Below, one piece after another: positions 1 through 13,400 of a stretch of 64,000 nt of DNA. The stretch's first letter is position 1. Every line of letters starts with the position of its first letter. The position numbers were made by a program, and so were the translations under genes. Under the pieces are notes generated by a model that saw nothing but the letters and a program-made list of their open reading frames with translations, was not told the DNA's origin and made no database searches. The stretch is from Bretschneidera sinensis (taxonomy: Eukaryota; Streptophyta; Magnoliopsida; Brassicales; Akaniaceae), in assembly GCA_023935145.1 (NCBI GenBank), contig CM043704.1, positions 101,331,373 to 101,395,372 of the forward strand. Reading direction: 5' to 3'.

Positions 1-3000
1 ATTTTTCTAAGTTTCCATTTCCCTGCCCATCAGGTAGTTTTCTAGATGTTTTCTGAATCTCATCGACACCGGCATGCTTTTCAATCCTTATGGATGCATT
101 TTCGTTTGCAGGTTGTGCAGTTCCCTTGGGTTCTTCAGAACAATCTTTCTTTCTACGTTTCAATTCTTCACTTTCCTTATTGTCAACAAGCTGAGAATCA
201 TTTTCTTCAGAATCCAATCTTTTCCTTTTCTTCGAAACCTTGTTAGTTGCATCCTTTTCTGAAGTCTTATTATCATCCTGTTTGGACTTAGTTCCACGTA
301 ATTTTCCTTTATAAAGCACCTCTTGATCTCCACCACATAAACTTTCGGAAACCAAACCATCCTTTTTCTTCTTACCTTTAGATTTGGCACTCTTTCCTTC
401 CAATGAAATCTCATTAGCATTCACTGTTCTCACTTCCTCAATTTTTGTAACACCTGGCCCTTGCTTGGCCTTCAAGCTACCTTGCTCAACATTGTTGGCA
501 AGAGAATCAAGAGTCCGTTTGTTTTTCTTTTTCTTCTTATCCCTAGATTTATCCTCCGTCTTAGAATCAGTCACTTGCCTGCTATCAGAAGCTAGCACAT
601 CTTTAGATTTTTCTTCAGTTGTCACAGGCAGTGATTCTAAATGATGATGTTCCACATTATCAGAAAGGGATTTGGGATCCAAATTGCTTATCTTCTTCTT
701 CTTGTCCTTCCTTTTCTTATCACACTGATCAGACACATCACTATCATCAAGGCCCTTTGAAGCTTCTACACTGGTTTGTTCTGCCTGAGCAAGAGAATCA
801 GAAGTCTTTTTGTTTTTCTTCTTCTCTTTAGATTTTGCATTTAAATCAGGCACTAAATTATCTGTTATCATCTCCTCAGATTCAACCTCTCCATCTCTTC
901 TGGAGTTGCCATGCATCTGCGTGTCTGCAATTTGACAGATAAAAAATGAGCACCTAATATCAAAGTTTAAAATATTAAGCACATTTTCTGACACTAAGGA
1001 GGCCAGGAAAGAAAACACATCATAAAATCACTACATTAGCATCATAATTTTATGAAATTTAAGCATACCTAGCATTTTGTGTTTGTCGAAATTTCCGTTG
1101 GCACGATCACTGCATAACATAAAAGCCCAAGGAAAATGAGGATGGAGAGAGAATTTAAAACTTAAATCAGCACATGCAAAAGATTTTGAAAGGAAAAAAG
1201 AAGGGAGGGGTTAAACCTAAGCAATGTAAAGTGCATCTTTGGCACTGTCTTACAGAAAAAGCAGGTGCCCAACTCTATCTCATCCAAGAGATAACTATCA
1301 TTATTATCAAAGCAGACTGTTCATACAATCTAAGGCCTTAACAACTATGGTTCTGAAGGTATACTTACACAACAGAATTAGGCCATGTTTGTTTTTGCTT
1401 ATAGGATGCTTATTCCTGCTTATTCAAGCTCATTTAAGACAAGGAGTTGAACACCAGCAATCCCAAACGAAAGATTAATGTGACTCAAAATAGAACGTTC
1501 CATATTCAACAGACCCCAAAGTCTTTGTAGACAGGGTCACAGGAACAGAAAAACAGAATTCATATCATCAACTTCAAATAGTTTGGATAGCAAAAATGAA
1601 ATTGTCAAACAATATCCCCAAAAGCCCAAACTACAATTGTCAATCCTCCACTAACATTGCAGCAATAAAATATGTCATCTCTGTCTGGACCAAGTCCAGT
1701 TTAGTAATCAGTTAGATTTCTAATCCCTAGAACACACATGAAATTATGAGTGCAGAAATCTAAAAGAAAAACTTTTATGCCAAATTCAGGAACCACAAGA
1801 CAAAAGTGAGTAGATAATACATCAATAGCTGGCCTTTAGTCATTTCATCAAAATAACACCTCATTATATTGCAGATGGCGATATAAAATATGAAAGAGCA
1901 AAGAATCTCTCATCCTACCCCATCTCCAAGTACTTGTAGAAAATTTCTTCTAAATCAAGAGAACCCCCCAAATCCTCTTTCTGAAACAATAGCACAAAAA
2001 AGACATTTGCATAAGGAATTTAGATCAAATATAAGCAAAATATCATAGAAAATTTAACAAAAAAGAAAATCTTCGTTTGGAAAGAAGTGAAAGAAAATAG
2101 AAAAAGTATAGTGCACCTAACCACACTACAATTGAGAACTATTTTTTGATAAGTACTACAATTTATTTATCAAAAAAAAAAGATAAGTACTACAATTGAG
2201 AACTCTTTTCTGATAAGTAATGTGTTTGATAACTCTTAAACACATATTGGATCTGTTCAACCAGGTCTGAAGGCTCCAAGCATCAGACAGGTTTGACACT
2301 AACTTGGTAGGAGAAAATAGCCAAAATATGATCTATAAATCAATGGAATCATGATCATCAGAGAAGGCTGGCAAATTTTCAAACTTACTTTAAGAGAGAC
2401 TAACCCTTTTCTCTGCATACTCTTCGTTAAGTCCATTAATTGTACTTCTTATTCAGCAATACCTTAGCAAAAGAAAATAAATGAAATTGTTCTTACACCA
2501 GATTATATTATTGGGATAGAGATGAGTTCTTTGTCTCAATATTTAGGCAGGGTCTTGTATTACTCCTTTTTCTTTAACTTTTTCTTACCCGGTGAATTCA
2601 TTTCTTCATAACCACTATGCAATGGGCATATGACTTAGTGTTAGCAAATACTTGTTTAAGTAAATAGAAGCTTTTTTTTATATAAGCAAAAAATTGAATA
2701 AAAAACATCAAGAGGGTGCAACTCAAGCCAAAGGCTAATTAAAAACTCCACAAAATCTAGAAGATCATCTATATTTACAAAGAAATTTCCTTTAAACCAA
2801 AAATTAAGAGTATTAAACCAACTATCCTTACTGTTTGCAATAGACTTTTCAATACCATCAAAAGCCATCCAGTTCCACTCTCTCCAAACAATCCACCAAA
2901 TAGAGAGAGGAATTAACTCTAAAGCCTTCTTGACATCCTTTTGAGCATTCAAACCACTCCAAGCCCAAATTTCGTCTCTTACCGAACCTGCAACCACCCA

Positions 3001-6000
3001 AGAAATCCCCACAACTCTATACGCCATCTCCCATAAACTCCTAGCTAAATAGCACTCTACTAAAAGATGAAACATGGATTCGGCACATACCTCACAAATA
3101 AAGCATCTATTAACAAAAACCTTTCCTTTCCTTTTAAGATTGTCAATAGTAAGAATCTGATCCCAAGAAGCCTCCTAAACAAAAAAACTTATCTTCTTAG
3201 GAGCCTGGGTGCACCAAATAGCTTTCAAGGGAAATTAGAACGATCATTTACAAGGGTTCTATCAACAAGAATCTTGTAAAAATCTTTCACTTTAAACCTT
3301 TATCCAGACTAGGCCCCATCTAATTACATCCTCTCTCTCCACATCGATTCTAGAATTTGTATTAAGAGTCCACGAACATCGCAACCTCCTCAACTACCCA
3401 ATCATGAAGATTACAAATAAATGACACAACCCAAGAAACACCTTCATTAGTCAAAGAATAACAAGAATGAATTCATGCTTCCTTATCTCTCACAATGCTA
3501 AAAATGTTCGGAAATTTATCCTTCAAAGGAGTATTCCCACACCAAGAATCATATCAAAGACGAGTCTTTGCACCATTACCCACCGACACTCCAACAAAAA
3601 GCTTAACATCTTCCCACCCACTCCTAATCCACTTCCACAGACCCACTCCATAGGCATCCCGAGACACCCTAGAGATCCAACCATCACTTTCCATCCCAAA
3701 CTTGGCCTCCACTACTTTTCTCCACAAATGATCTTTTTCGATAATAAATCTCCAAAGCCATTTACCAAGAAAGGCCTTATTGAGCAAAGAGATGGACTTA
3801 ATACCAAGACCCCCTCCCTCTAAAGGTTTCTTAACCACATCCCACTTAACCAAATGGAACTTAAAATTCACTTCCGAGTTGCCCCAAAGGAATCTCCTTT
3901 GAACACTCTCTAACCTTTTAGCCACCGAACTAGGAATAAGGAATAGAGACATAGTAGATGGAAAACTTTCTCAAACTTTTCTACAATCAGATTCCAAATA
4001 CTTTTGACTTTGAACCTAGCTCCAAGGGGAAGACCAAGATAAGTAGAAGGAAGAGATCCCACCTTACACCCCAATAATCTAGCAAGGAAGCGACCATTAC
4101 AATTTTCATCAAGAAGAAATAAATCACTTTTACCAAAATTAACCTTGAGATCAGACACCTCTTCAAAGTAAAGATGAATACACCGCAAGTGCAAAATTTG
4201 AGAAGCTTTCGCCCCACAAAAGACAATTGTATCGTCAGTAAATAGAAGATGAGAGACATTCACGCTACCATCATTCCTTCCCGCTTTGAAATCACTCAAC
4301 AAACCCATCTCAATACCTTTCAACAATATCTTGCTAAAGGCTTCCATAACAAAGGTAAATACGAACAGAGACAAAGGATCCCTTGTCTAATACCTCTAGA
4401 AGCTCGAATAAATCACGACGAACACCCATTAACCAAAATGGAGAAGGGAGTAGAAGACAAACATTTGAGAATCCATTTGCACCATTTATCCCCGAATCCC
4501 ATTCACTTCAATAAATAGATAACAAAATTCCAACAAACATGATCATAAGCCTTTTTCATAACAAGTTTATAAATAACTCCTCCCCCTCCATTCTTAAGAT
4601 GAGCATCCACTATTTCTTTCGCAATCAAAACGGTATCCAGGATTCGTTTCCTCTCTATAAACGGATTTTGATTGGGACTCACTACATTGCACATCACTTT
4701 CTTCAATCTAGCAGTAACGCATTCTGATTGGTACTGTTGTGCAATTTATAAATACAAAGGTAACATTCAAAATCACATACCATGAAGCTTCACGAGAGGG
4801 TAGCTAAATATACACTAAAAAAGTTTCAAAGAATCAACTTGTTTTGATGCCAAGAAGCCAACGGCGAAAAGCAAGAGGAACAAAAGGCAAAAGGTTTAAC
4901 AAAAATTTATGGTAAAATAGTATAGGAGATTATTAATCAAAAAAAAATTGCATAGGAGATGAACTTTAAGCTCTTTGCACTTAACTGCTTGAACTTTTTT
5001 ATTTTGGCACTTAAATATATGAAGTATTGATTTTGGGTAATGTCGCACACTCACACTTAATCTGAAATTGTCTAATTAATTTGACTTAAAGTTAAATAAA
5101 TCACAAACCTCACCTCAAAATGGCTTTTTTTCCTCTTCATAACAGACCTTTGTTCCATTACAATAATTTGAAGAAATGAAAACTAAAAATATCAAAAATT
5201 GAAAGTTAATCATACAATTATAGCCAAGGTATGATATTGCTTAACTAAATACTTTAGATAGTTAATTGCCAAAATAGAAAATTCATATAGTTGAGTGCCA
5301 AAAACTTATAGTTCATATATCTCTTGTGCGATTTACCCAAAAATATAGGGAGAAGAAGAAAGAAATTCATAAAAATTTTATTGATATTGAGGAAGCATGT
5401 GATAGAGTTTCTAAGGAAGTCCTTCGACGGGTACTAAAAAAAGGGAGCATCTATTTAGCTATATACTTATATTAATGTGATCAAGGGTATATAAAACGAA
5501 AACCAAGGATCTGTTTCAGTCCCTATATATTGGCTATGCATGAGCTTACTAGACAAATTCAAGATGACACCTATATATGTATGTTATTTGCAGATCATGT
5601 AGGGAAATGCATTAGATTAAGGAAAGAGCTAACAACAAACTGGAATTACGAAAGAGCATTTTGGAGTGTAAAGGTTTTAGATTGAGTAAAACCAAATCAT
5701 AATTTACAGAATAAAGCTTTAGTGGAATTAAGGGTAGAGATGAAGAGAAGTTGACAATTGAAGGGTTTTGAATTTCCTTAAGAGCAATCATTCTCGATAT
5801 TACAATCAATTATTTACATTCAGAAGCATGCAGTTAAATTTTAGGATGAAACAGGGGTGTTCACCTCATTCTACTTCCCCCAAATGAAATGATCTAGTAT
5901 AACAAAACTTATATAGAAAAACTTTATCTGGTACATAGTCCATTCAACTTAAAAGCATCTAAATTAAAATGGAAAGAAATCAGACAGAGGAGTGTCGGAA

Positions 6001-6827
6001 GGCTCTCTTAAAAAATAGAAGCATGATTCAGCTTAAATCATTATTGTGACCCAAAGCACAATTAGAAGAGTCACAAGATATCACTAACAACGTACAGGTA
6101 TCAGACAACTCCAGCAACTGGAAAAGAAAAAGACTATGAAGCTTGAGATTCCATATTTCCATCCGAACAGTGATTTCAAGGACAAAAGTTTTATCTTTAT
6201 GTAAATGAAGCCCTAGCCTTTCAAAAGTGCAGTATTTCTTCCTCTCAAAATACTATATCATATAAAGCAAAGAGGACTAGAACTCCAGACATTCTGCTTC
6301 TCCAACCGAAATTTTTTTTTTCCTATCATGAAAAGTTCAAAAGTTTCAATAATCTAAAATCTAACATCAAGTTGCATTTCCATAATCATAATATGCAATT
6401 TTAGAGAATCCGGCACAGTATAAGTATGTTTCAGCTTAAGGCAATACAAAAGCTTTATAGACATATACGCAAATACACATATACTCAAATTTAATAGAAA
6501 ATGTATGCACTAAGCCCGGAATTTTCATATTTTATACCAACGCAATATTTTTTCTTCTGTTTTCTCGACAATCTAACAGAACCACGAGGGACCTACCTCG
6601 ATTCCCGCTTCGGATTGGAACTTTTTCAGGGTCTTGGAGAACCCATTGCGTTCAAGGTACTGAGCTAAAGAATGGAGAAGAAGAGTTTTTCTGTCAGGCT
6701 TTAAGTTTTGGGTTTTCTTATCTTTGTTGCTTTCCTTCATGTCCGGCTTTGAGAGCATAACTTGACGAGGCTTGAAAGCTATGATACTAGGGTTTATGGT
6801 GTTCGATGCAGCTGCGGTTTTGGGCAT
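1..6827 (-). CDS. LisH-domain, Lys/Ser-rich nucleolar-type protein (NOLC1/SRP40-like), 5' part
   Basis: Four exons can be placed on the minus strand: 6597-6827, 1919-1980, 1069-1109 and <1-924, all with GT-AG borders and consistent phase. About 419 codons are visible and the gene runs off the left edge. The first exon encodes 77 residues with a LisH motif at about residues 45-75 (LLLHSLAQYLERNGFSKTL), a dimerisation fold. Exon 2 carries the acidic/aromatic stretch SLDLEEIFYKYLEM. The last visible exon is low-complexity, with imperfect Lys-rich repeats (KEKKNKKTSDSLA, RDKKKKNKRTLDSLA), acidic/serine linkers and a basic KKRKR nuclear-localisation-like cluster. In the NOLC1/Nopp140/SRP40 family a LisH N-terminus and charged repeats precede a conserved SRP40 C-terminal domain, which would lie outside this window. 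A nucleolar role in ribonucleoprotein assembly is inferred from family resemblance. The 4.6-kb intron 1 is full of LINE debris. Confidence 0.85.
2148..2197 (+). repeat. 18-bp A-tailed insert between 16-bp direct repeats
   Basis: Two copies of GATAAGTACTACAATT (2148-2163 and 2182-2197) flank TATTTATC plus ten A residues. The insert matches the 3' terminus (TTATCAAAAAA) of the L1 family found elsewhere in the window, so it looks like an extremely 5'-truncated LINE insertion with its target-site duplication. A simple local duplication is the alternative. Confidence 0.5.
2671..4730 (-). pseudogene. L1-type LINE, 5'-truncated, broken ORF2 (reverse transcriptase)
   Basis: Lying in intron 1 of the LisH gene and in the same orientation, this is the 3' two kilobases of a plant L1 LINE. 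In order on the minus strand it shows the RT palm start (SPNQNPF and KAYDHV, 4503-4706), the RT core (DPLSLFVF, then LLFTDDTIVFC where family members usually have F-A-D-D, about 4200-4374), the LPSTYLGLPLG block, the RRFLWG block (3554-3952) and a zinc-binding RVT tail (CFICEVC, MFHLLVECYLARSLWEMAY, 2656-3170). The frame is broken at several places between these blocks and the apurinic endonuclease region is missing. The 3' end reads TTGCACCCTCTTGATG and then an A-rich tail, the signature shared by the LINE fragments in the TT9 gene. Confidence 0.85.
4964..6200. repeat. Segmental repeat copy A (partner at 28893-30135)
   Basis: About 1.24 kb is shared with 28893-30135 at high identity. It spans a noncoding leader (GGCACTTAAATATATGAAG), an RTE LINE remnant and about 400 bp of apparently non-LINE DNA ending near ACAGTGATTTCAAGGAC. 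A partial third copy of the leader sits at 26865-27145. Because the repeat extends past the LINE-like part, it was copied as a DNA segment, not by retrotransposition. Confidence 0.8.
5343..5812 (+). pseudogene. RTE-type LINE reverse-transcriptase remnant, copy A
   Basis: Conceptual translation in shifting frames gives blocks typical of plant RTE elements: FIDIEEACDRVSKEVLRRVL (RT motif A, catalytic D in FID), then HELTRQIQDD, then LFADHVGKC where active elements have F-A-D-D, then the start of a FRYL-like block. Several frameshifts and stops separate them. It lies on the opposite strand to the LisH gene that hosts it. The F-A-D-H change is shared with the copy at 29273, so the element was dead before the segment was duplicated. 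Confidence 0.75.
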
Positions 6828-7080
6828 ATACGAAGCTCTTCTCAGCTTAAGCTTTGAGAGGATACGAGAGTGAGACTAATAAACCTCTCACTCTCAGGGG
6901 TTGAGGGTTTAGAGAAATTAGGGTTTGATGCAGTACTTCATAAAACCCGGCTCGAATATCAACCCGGCGTGACGGATAACCCGTTCGCTGCCTATTTTCT
7001 CCACTTTCCTTACCCGTGGTTGTCACGGTTATTTCTTTTTCTTTTTATTTTTATGAGTTTTTACATAATTATTAATTAGA
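6828..7080 (-). promoter_or_regulatory. Upstream region of the LisH-domain gene
   Basis: This is the DNA immediately 5' of the ATG of the minus-strand LisH gene. It is less AT-rich than the intergenic DNA beyond it and should hold the 5' UTR and core promoter. I see no convincing TATA box. The short plus-strand open frame at 6870-7079 has no recognisable domain and is not called as a gene. Confidence 0.4.
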
Positions 7081-9580
7081 CAATGGACTTTTTTTCTATT
7101 CTCAATTTAAGCCTTAAGTTTTTAATTTCTACTATCAACATCATTTACTTTTTTCAAAATTGTTAATAAAGATTTCCTATTAAAAGTATTGGTAAAATTT
7201 ATCAAAAATTTGAACGCGTGTACTTATATAACCCTTCACATGTCACGCATATTTTGTTTTGACACAAAAATTGAAATAAATGTAAAATATAAAAAAATAA
7301 ATAAATAAGTGAATAGTTTACTCTCTTGTATTAAGTCTCTGCCACTTATTTGCATACTCAGTCATTTTGTTTCCTTTATTCAAAGAGTATGTGTGGCACG
7401 TGTGAAAAATCACAAACATTTAACATATAATTTTGTTAAATTTTAATGTCATTTTGAAGAAACCACAAAATGTTGATTGTAAATATTAAAAGTCAAAAAG
7501 TCGAAGTTGAGAACAATATAGCAAAGGCACAAGACTCAATTGTGTTAAGATTCCTCTTTTATTTCTGTCGGCAAAGGTTATTAGTCAAGCTGATCGACCA
7601 TGTTTGGTTCACTCATAGAATGCAAAATCCAATTGATAGAACATTTTTCACAAAAAGTTGCTTATCTCGAATCTCAAAAGTAATTGTATTAAATATATGG
7701 AAAATCTACTTTTACAACTTCACAATTAATATAAAAAAAAAAACCCCTTAAAATTTGTTATGCTCATAAGAGAAACCCCCATACAAAGTATGTGTATAGG
7801 GTTCGTAAATTAATATTGTAATAAATATCTTATAAATGAAGGGCACAAATTTTTTCACCACACCTATAAGTTTCAACAATAAACTCCATACATTTTTCTC
7901 TTCAAATAATAATATTATTATTATAATTGAACTGCAAACAACTCGAAGTCTTAACACACACGGGCATATAAAGAATAACCTTAATAGTATTATTTGTATT
8001 GGTAAGCTACTATGTATTTTATAGGCCTTTTGGACTTAAAAATTTACAAGCTCATTTATTTAAAATAAAATAAAAAATGCACCACAAATATGGTCCAAAC
8101 GTCCACTCAAAAGTCTCATATGATAATAAAAATTAAATTAGTAATAATTGATCAACAATTAGTTTGACTAGTTATGCAATGTGCATACAAATATTTATTA
8201 TTAAATTAAACAATAAAAATAAAAAATATATTTTATCATAATAATGATAATCCGAATTGGATTTAATACATTGCTTTTATATCGAGAGATGTAACCATTG
8301 AACTAAGCTCGTAGTCACAATAAAAAAACTTTTGAAGTGTTTAAGTTAACATTTTTTTCTTTTCATAAATGGGGATGAGAGAAATAAAATTAGGTTCTCT
8401 TTCTTTGAAAGAGAGGTACGGCACAGCTAGAGTATAAAAGAATGATTTTATTATTTATCATTAGTATTAAAATATAAAAAATTAATTGAATTGTTTTTTA
8501 TTGTGTTAAACTTTTAAGATAATTGATAACTCGATTATTTCTTAATATGGTGTCAGTATTGAGGATGCCCGCTTCTTCACTTTTGGGTTTTCGTTCATTT
8601 GGATTTCACGTGTGAAATTTGATCTTTTTCCCATCAATTATTCTTAATAATTAGTTAAGTTTTTGCAATAATCTATCTCTTTAACATGGTATTAGAGCAA
8701 AAATTTTGTGTTTGGTTTTTAAAAACCTCGTTTTCTATACTGATTTTCATTAATTATTCATGTGCAAAGCCATTAATCGTTAACTCGATTTGTACGTTTG
8801 AACGTGTTAAAGTATAAAAAAATAATTTGATCATTTCTTATTAACTTAATTTTTTATAATCTTTTATAACAATATATCCAACTATCTTTTTAACGGTTAT
8901 TAATTTAGCTATGAGTCAATCCACAAGTAATCAAAATTTAAATTAATAACATACTAAAAAAATTAGAATCAAAACTGCTTTAAAAAATCAACTGTAACAT
9001 AAATTGAGACAAAATGGAGTATTATACTCTATGGTTTTAACCCTGTATTATTAATCCACTTTTATTTTTGAAATGTCCAAAAATATTGTCCACTTTATAT
9101 AATTAATAAACGATATATTTTACTTTTAAAATTATACCCTTGTCATATTAATATTTATGCAACCACCAAGACAAAAAGGGTTTACTCCATTGAAGAGTAA
9201 TAATGTAATTGTATGTTATGTCAAAAGGTTTGAATGCATTTATTATGATTTCCTAAAACATATATTTTTTTTCAAAGGTAATTAAGAATTTGAGATTAAG
9301 AGAGTAATTATTGTGATGACACACATCTCATATCATTAAGATAATCAAAAATTAAGATTCCTTCTCTATCATATATATATAAAACTTCATGACTCAATAC
9401 AAGAATGATGAGCGGTAACAAGAGTAAGAGCGCAAAATCGTTAATTTTTATAAAATGTTAAGAACAAAAGTGTCTTTTGAATGTGTATATATTGTTATTT
9501 TTAAATATATTTAATATATATTTATAATTCTCTAGATTGAATATATATAATTTTATTGTTTTGTATAATTATAAGTTATT
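6881..9580. other. AT-rich intergenic DNA without a recognisable gene
   Basis: Short open frames here (for example 7470-7751 and 7748-7957) are AT-rich and carry no domain. A degenerate primer-binding-like string, ATGGTATTAGAGCAAAA near 8687, follows an AT-rich block and may mark the end of a decayed LTR. Nothing else can be supported. Confidence 0.5.
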
Positions 9581-9589
9581 AAAATATTG

Positions 9590-10450
9590 AAGTTTTAGTT
9601 ATTAAGACTAATCTTGATATGATCCATGCCAAGAACTAAAGAATTGATAAATTAAGAAGAATTATAAGATCGTCTAGAAACAAATTTATGTGAGATCGCG
9701 ACCCGTTGCTTATATTAAAGCAAGAATCTTAGTATAATGAAGACGCCACAATCAATTATGAAAGGATTGATTGATAAGTCGAAGATGAACGCCACGGAAA
9801 CTCCGATAAGTTCAAAAGTTATAAAAGAACCAAAGAGAATTTTCTATCACAAAATATGAATCAAATCTGAATTACTCTATTTCAAAAAGTCAATAGCTAT
9901 TTAAATATATGAAGATCACAAATTGAGCAACTAAAATCTTCCAAAATTAGAAAAGGAAACTAAGGAATAGGAAATAAACCTAAATTCAATTATGGTAACC
10001 TAAAATCCATAAAGGAAAGTAACTAAATTGACATGCAAGACTTACAATTCAGCAATTAAATTAATAAGCAAACAATTTAAAAAATGTAATAAGAAAAATT
10101 ACAGCTAGCTATTTTTCTTTATGAGCAAAAAAAAAAAGAGTTAGTCTTCAATTTTGGGAAACTAAGTTTTAATTCATAATTTTGAGTTGTTAGATTATTT
10201 TAAAGCTTGAATCATGGAAACTCATCATTGTGGATCACGTATAGCATCATCATTTGACCCCCAAAGATAGTTCTTAACCCAAATGTGTTGAATCAGCTCA
10301 TTGAGAGTTTCCTTGAACTTTTTAGCTCGAACCCTTTTAACTGAACCAATTGAAACTTAAATAGGATCCGCATCCCATTTGTTAGCTGTGTCCTCATCAG
10401 ATCTTACATCCGTAATGTAACGAATTAAATCACACTAAATATGTAAAAGC
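9590..10450 (-). mobile_element. Decayed Ty3/gypsy-like remnant
   Basis: On the minus strand, 10230-10440 translates with one stop into a polyprotein-tail-like block (VRAKKFKETLNELIQHIW), resembling the R-A-K-K-F-K-E segment found in plant Ty3/gypsy polyproteins. Further along the same strand, 9600-9900 contains CGGAGTTTCCGTGGCG and GATTGTGGCGTC, resembling the leader/LTR parts of such elements. No LTR ends or target duplication could be fixed. The family assignment is from recognition, not from a search. Confidence 0.45.
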
Positions 10451-11053
10451 ATTTCGAATAACTCTTAGATAATGAATGATGTCATAATAATAATAGTTTT
10501 TATCCTTTATTTTTTAGTTTTATATAATCTTTAAAACCAAACAACTATTAGCACTTAGATTAACCCGTCGGGATACTTTTATGCATTACCATATTCTTAG
10601 TAATGGTTGTTTTATAAGGAAAAGTTGTGACATGTCATCATTGTTCTTTAAGTTTTTATTTTCCTTTTTTATTGTATAAAAATTTCCCTCATTTTTATCA
10701 TTCTAATTTCTTTTCTGGTAGGAATTCTGAATTCAATTAAACCTAACCAGAAACTTTGACACAAATTCAATCGTCTCCAAAGATGTACGAAGTCCAAAAG
10801 AAAACGTTTTCCTTTCCTTTTTGCAACTTAGACTCGAATATTGTCAATCAATAAAAGGGCGCAGCAGAGGGTCCTTTTGTTGATGGCAGTCGTCACTTAC
10901 TCCTAACTAGCATGTTTTTCACGGTTAAAAACCTTTGCTTTATATTGACTTTTTCATTGTCTGGTTGTTGGTCTTATCGCCAATATATATATATATATTT
11001 TTTTCCTGTTGCGGTGATTCAAAATGAATTTGCAGACCATTTTAAAAATTAAT

Positions 11054-11508
11054 GGTATGTTTGAATACAGTTTTCGAAATTTATATTTGGTAAATAATTT
11101 TCAAAAGTAAATTTTTAAAACAGTTTTTAAAAAATTAGTTTTCAAAAACTGTTTTTTGAAAACTTCAAATTGGTGTTTTCTGACATAATTTTCGAAAAAT
11201 AATCTTAAAATTAGTATTCACTTTTCTGTTTCATTCTTTTTCCACAATATATCATAAATATTAAATTTTTGAAAATAAAATAATACTAATTATAGTATTT
11301 AGTAAATATGAGAAATAAAATTAATATAGAATTTAAAATTAAACTCAAAACTAAAAATAATTACAATTGTATTAAAACAGTTTTCAAAATAAAATTATCC
11401 AAACAATATTTCATTGTTTTCTATTTTGAAAACAGTTTTCGAGTTTCAGTTATCTAAATATATTTTTTTTTTTATAAAATATTATAAAACTATTACCTAA
11501 ACGTGTCC
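11054..11508. mobile_element. MITE-like inverted-repeat element
   Basis: The ends GGTATGTTTGAATACAG and CTATTACCTAAACGTGTCC are imperfect inverted repeats. The interior contains palindromic tracts such as AGTTTTCAAAAACTG facing TTTTTTGAAAAC. This architecture suggests a nonautonomous DNA transposon. No clear target duplication was found, so the exact ends are uncertain. Confidence 0.45.
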
Positions 11509-12085
11509 TAGTATTTCATAAAAATTAAGTTTAAAAGCGATGACAAACTAATTGACTTTTTTATATAAGTTATGAAAATACTTTTACATGTTCAAAACTT
11601 CAAATTACTAATACAGATATACGATGACCATGTGATTATTTGAATGCACTTTTTTCATTAAATTGATTTTAGTGTTTGCTGATTAAAATATTAATGTAAA
11701 TATAAATAGCATTACCTTAAATAATAAATATTTAACATAATGATATTTATATTATTATTATCACACGAGAATATAAACAAATAGTCGTTGATAATTAATA
11801 TTTATATAATAAGAATAATGTAAATAGCTTTATCATCCAAAGGCAATTTAGAATTGTAATTATATCAAAATTGATTTTGAAATCAAAAGTTTTAAAACTC
11901 AAATTCTGGTTTTGAGCTTAAATTGTTTTTTAAGTTATTTTTTAACTTATGATTCATAAAAAAAAATCACTTCAAAACATGTGATGTTTGATTTAATTTC
12001 AATTTTTTAATAGCAAAAAAACGTTTGAAAAGTTAAATCAATAAAGCACTGATTAGTTTTGACTTTTTAAGTAGAAAAATTAAAA

Positions 12086-12270
12086 CACTACTACAAGAAA
12101 TTGTAGTTTTGGTGACAGTTTTGACAACTAATAATATTATCATAAAAATCCAAATTTTGACAATAGTTGTTGGCAACTCAAATAATTTGATTTTTTAACC
12201 ACAAAAATTGTTTTCATTGCCAACAAGATAATCTTTCAATTCCCGAGTCGTTAAACAAAAAAAAATCAAA
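12086..12270 (+). mobile_element. Possible CACTA (En/Spm) terminal fragment
   Basis: The string CACTACTACAAGAAATTG followed by GTTTTGGTGACAGTTTTGACAAC resembles the CACTACAAGAAA termini and subterminal sequence of plant CACTA elements. No partner terminus was found in the neighbourhood, so this is an isolated end or a chance match. Confidence 0.35.
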
Positions 12271-13400
12271 ACACGATTAAGGAGATTAACAAAGAAAAAA
12301 TTGTTTTTTTAAACATGAAAACGCACTAATTACTTTCTTGTTTTCTCTCACTCTTTTCTAATTAAAGTAACTGAGGTTGCAGTTGATTTTAGCTACAATT
12401 GAAGTTATACATTGGATCGAGATTAAATTCGAATCCTTAATTAATTTTGCTAAAATGTTAAGATTTTTAAAGAGTGAAATTGAATAATAAGTAATAAAAA
12501 ATGGAGAGGAATGAGAAGTAAAAGATTTGCCATATAATTTTTGTGCTTGAATATTGAGAAAGAGAACTCAATTTTGTTGCAGTTCGTGTTTTATTTTTCT
12601 TTCTTTTTCTCTTTGATTTCCTTTTTCCGTTTCTCTTCTTTTGTTTTATTTTCCTCAAGGATGTTTTATTTTTTGGCCAATTAGCAAATATGTCATGCGA
12701 GAGAATGTATCAATCGAGATTAATTATGCGAGAGAGAAACATCGCAACACTTGCTAACGTAGGAAATTGGACCCAAAACGTAAACCAACAAAAATCAGTT
12801 CACCGCGTTTCATGTTGGATAGAAAACAATGACATAGATGACCTTAATATATTTAGAGCGAAGAGAGAGAAGAATAACATAGCAAATACTTTGATAACGG
12901 TAAGCTTGAGGATTTGATATTTTAAGCATAAATGATTGAATGTGCGGCCATGTCATAATTTTTCCCACGAAAGTGATCAGGTCGGATAATCTCGTATGAT
13001 AGACGATAAAAATTTGAAGGCAAATATAAGTTTTTTATACAATAGAGTAGAGATTGTAATTACGGTTAAATCATAATGATATTATTGTAATTTACTTATT
13101 TATATATTATTTGAGTTTCATGAATATATAAATAAAATTCATAAATACATATTTTTAAAAAACTAAAAAATAGTAAAAGATGAAAGCTAAACAAATTGTA
13201 AAACTTTCTTAAATGAGACATTTTAAAGTAAATTTTAACATCAATGACAAGGATCCTTGTGTGTTCGTTATCAGTGACAATAAGAAAGCTTAATAGGAAG
13301 ATTTTTGAAAGAAAACAAAGTAAAATTTGTAGATTGTAAGGACACGCTTGGTTTTCGGACATAATTATAGTGGGATAGAATAAAATGGGATTAAAGTGGT

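Noticed and set aside
384..831. Plus-strand open frames opposite the LisH gene
   Set aside because: Shadows of the minus-strand Lys/Ser-rich exon; its low complexity keeps the opposite frames open.
12690..12917. 75-aa plus-strand open frame
   Set aside because: No recognisable domain, no splice context and no conserved partner in the window.
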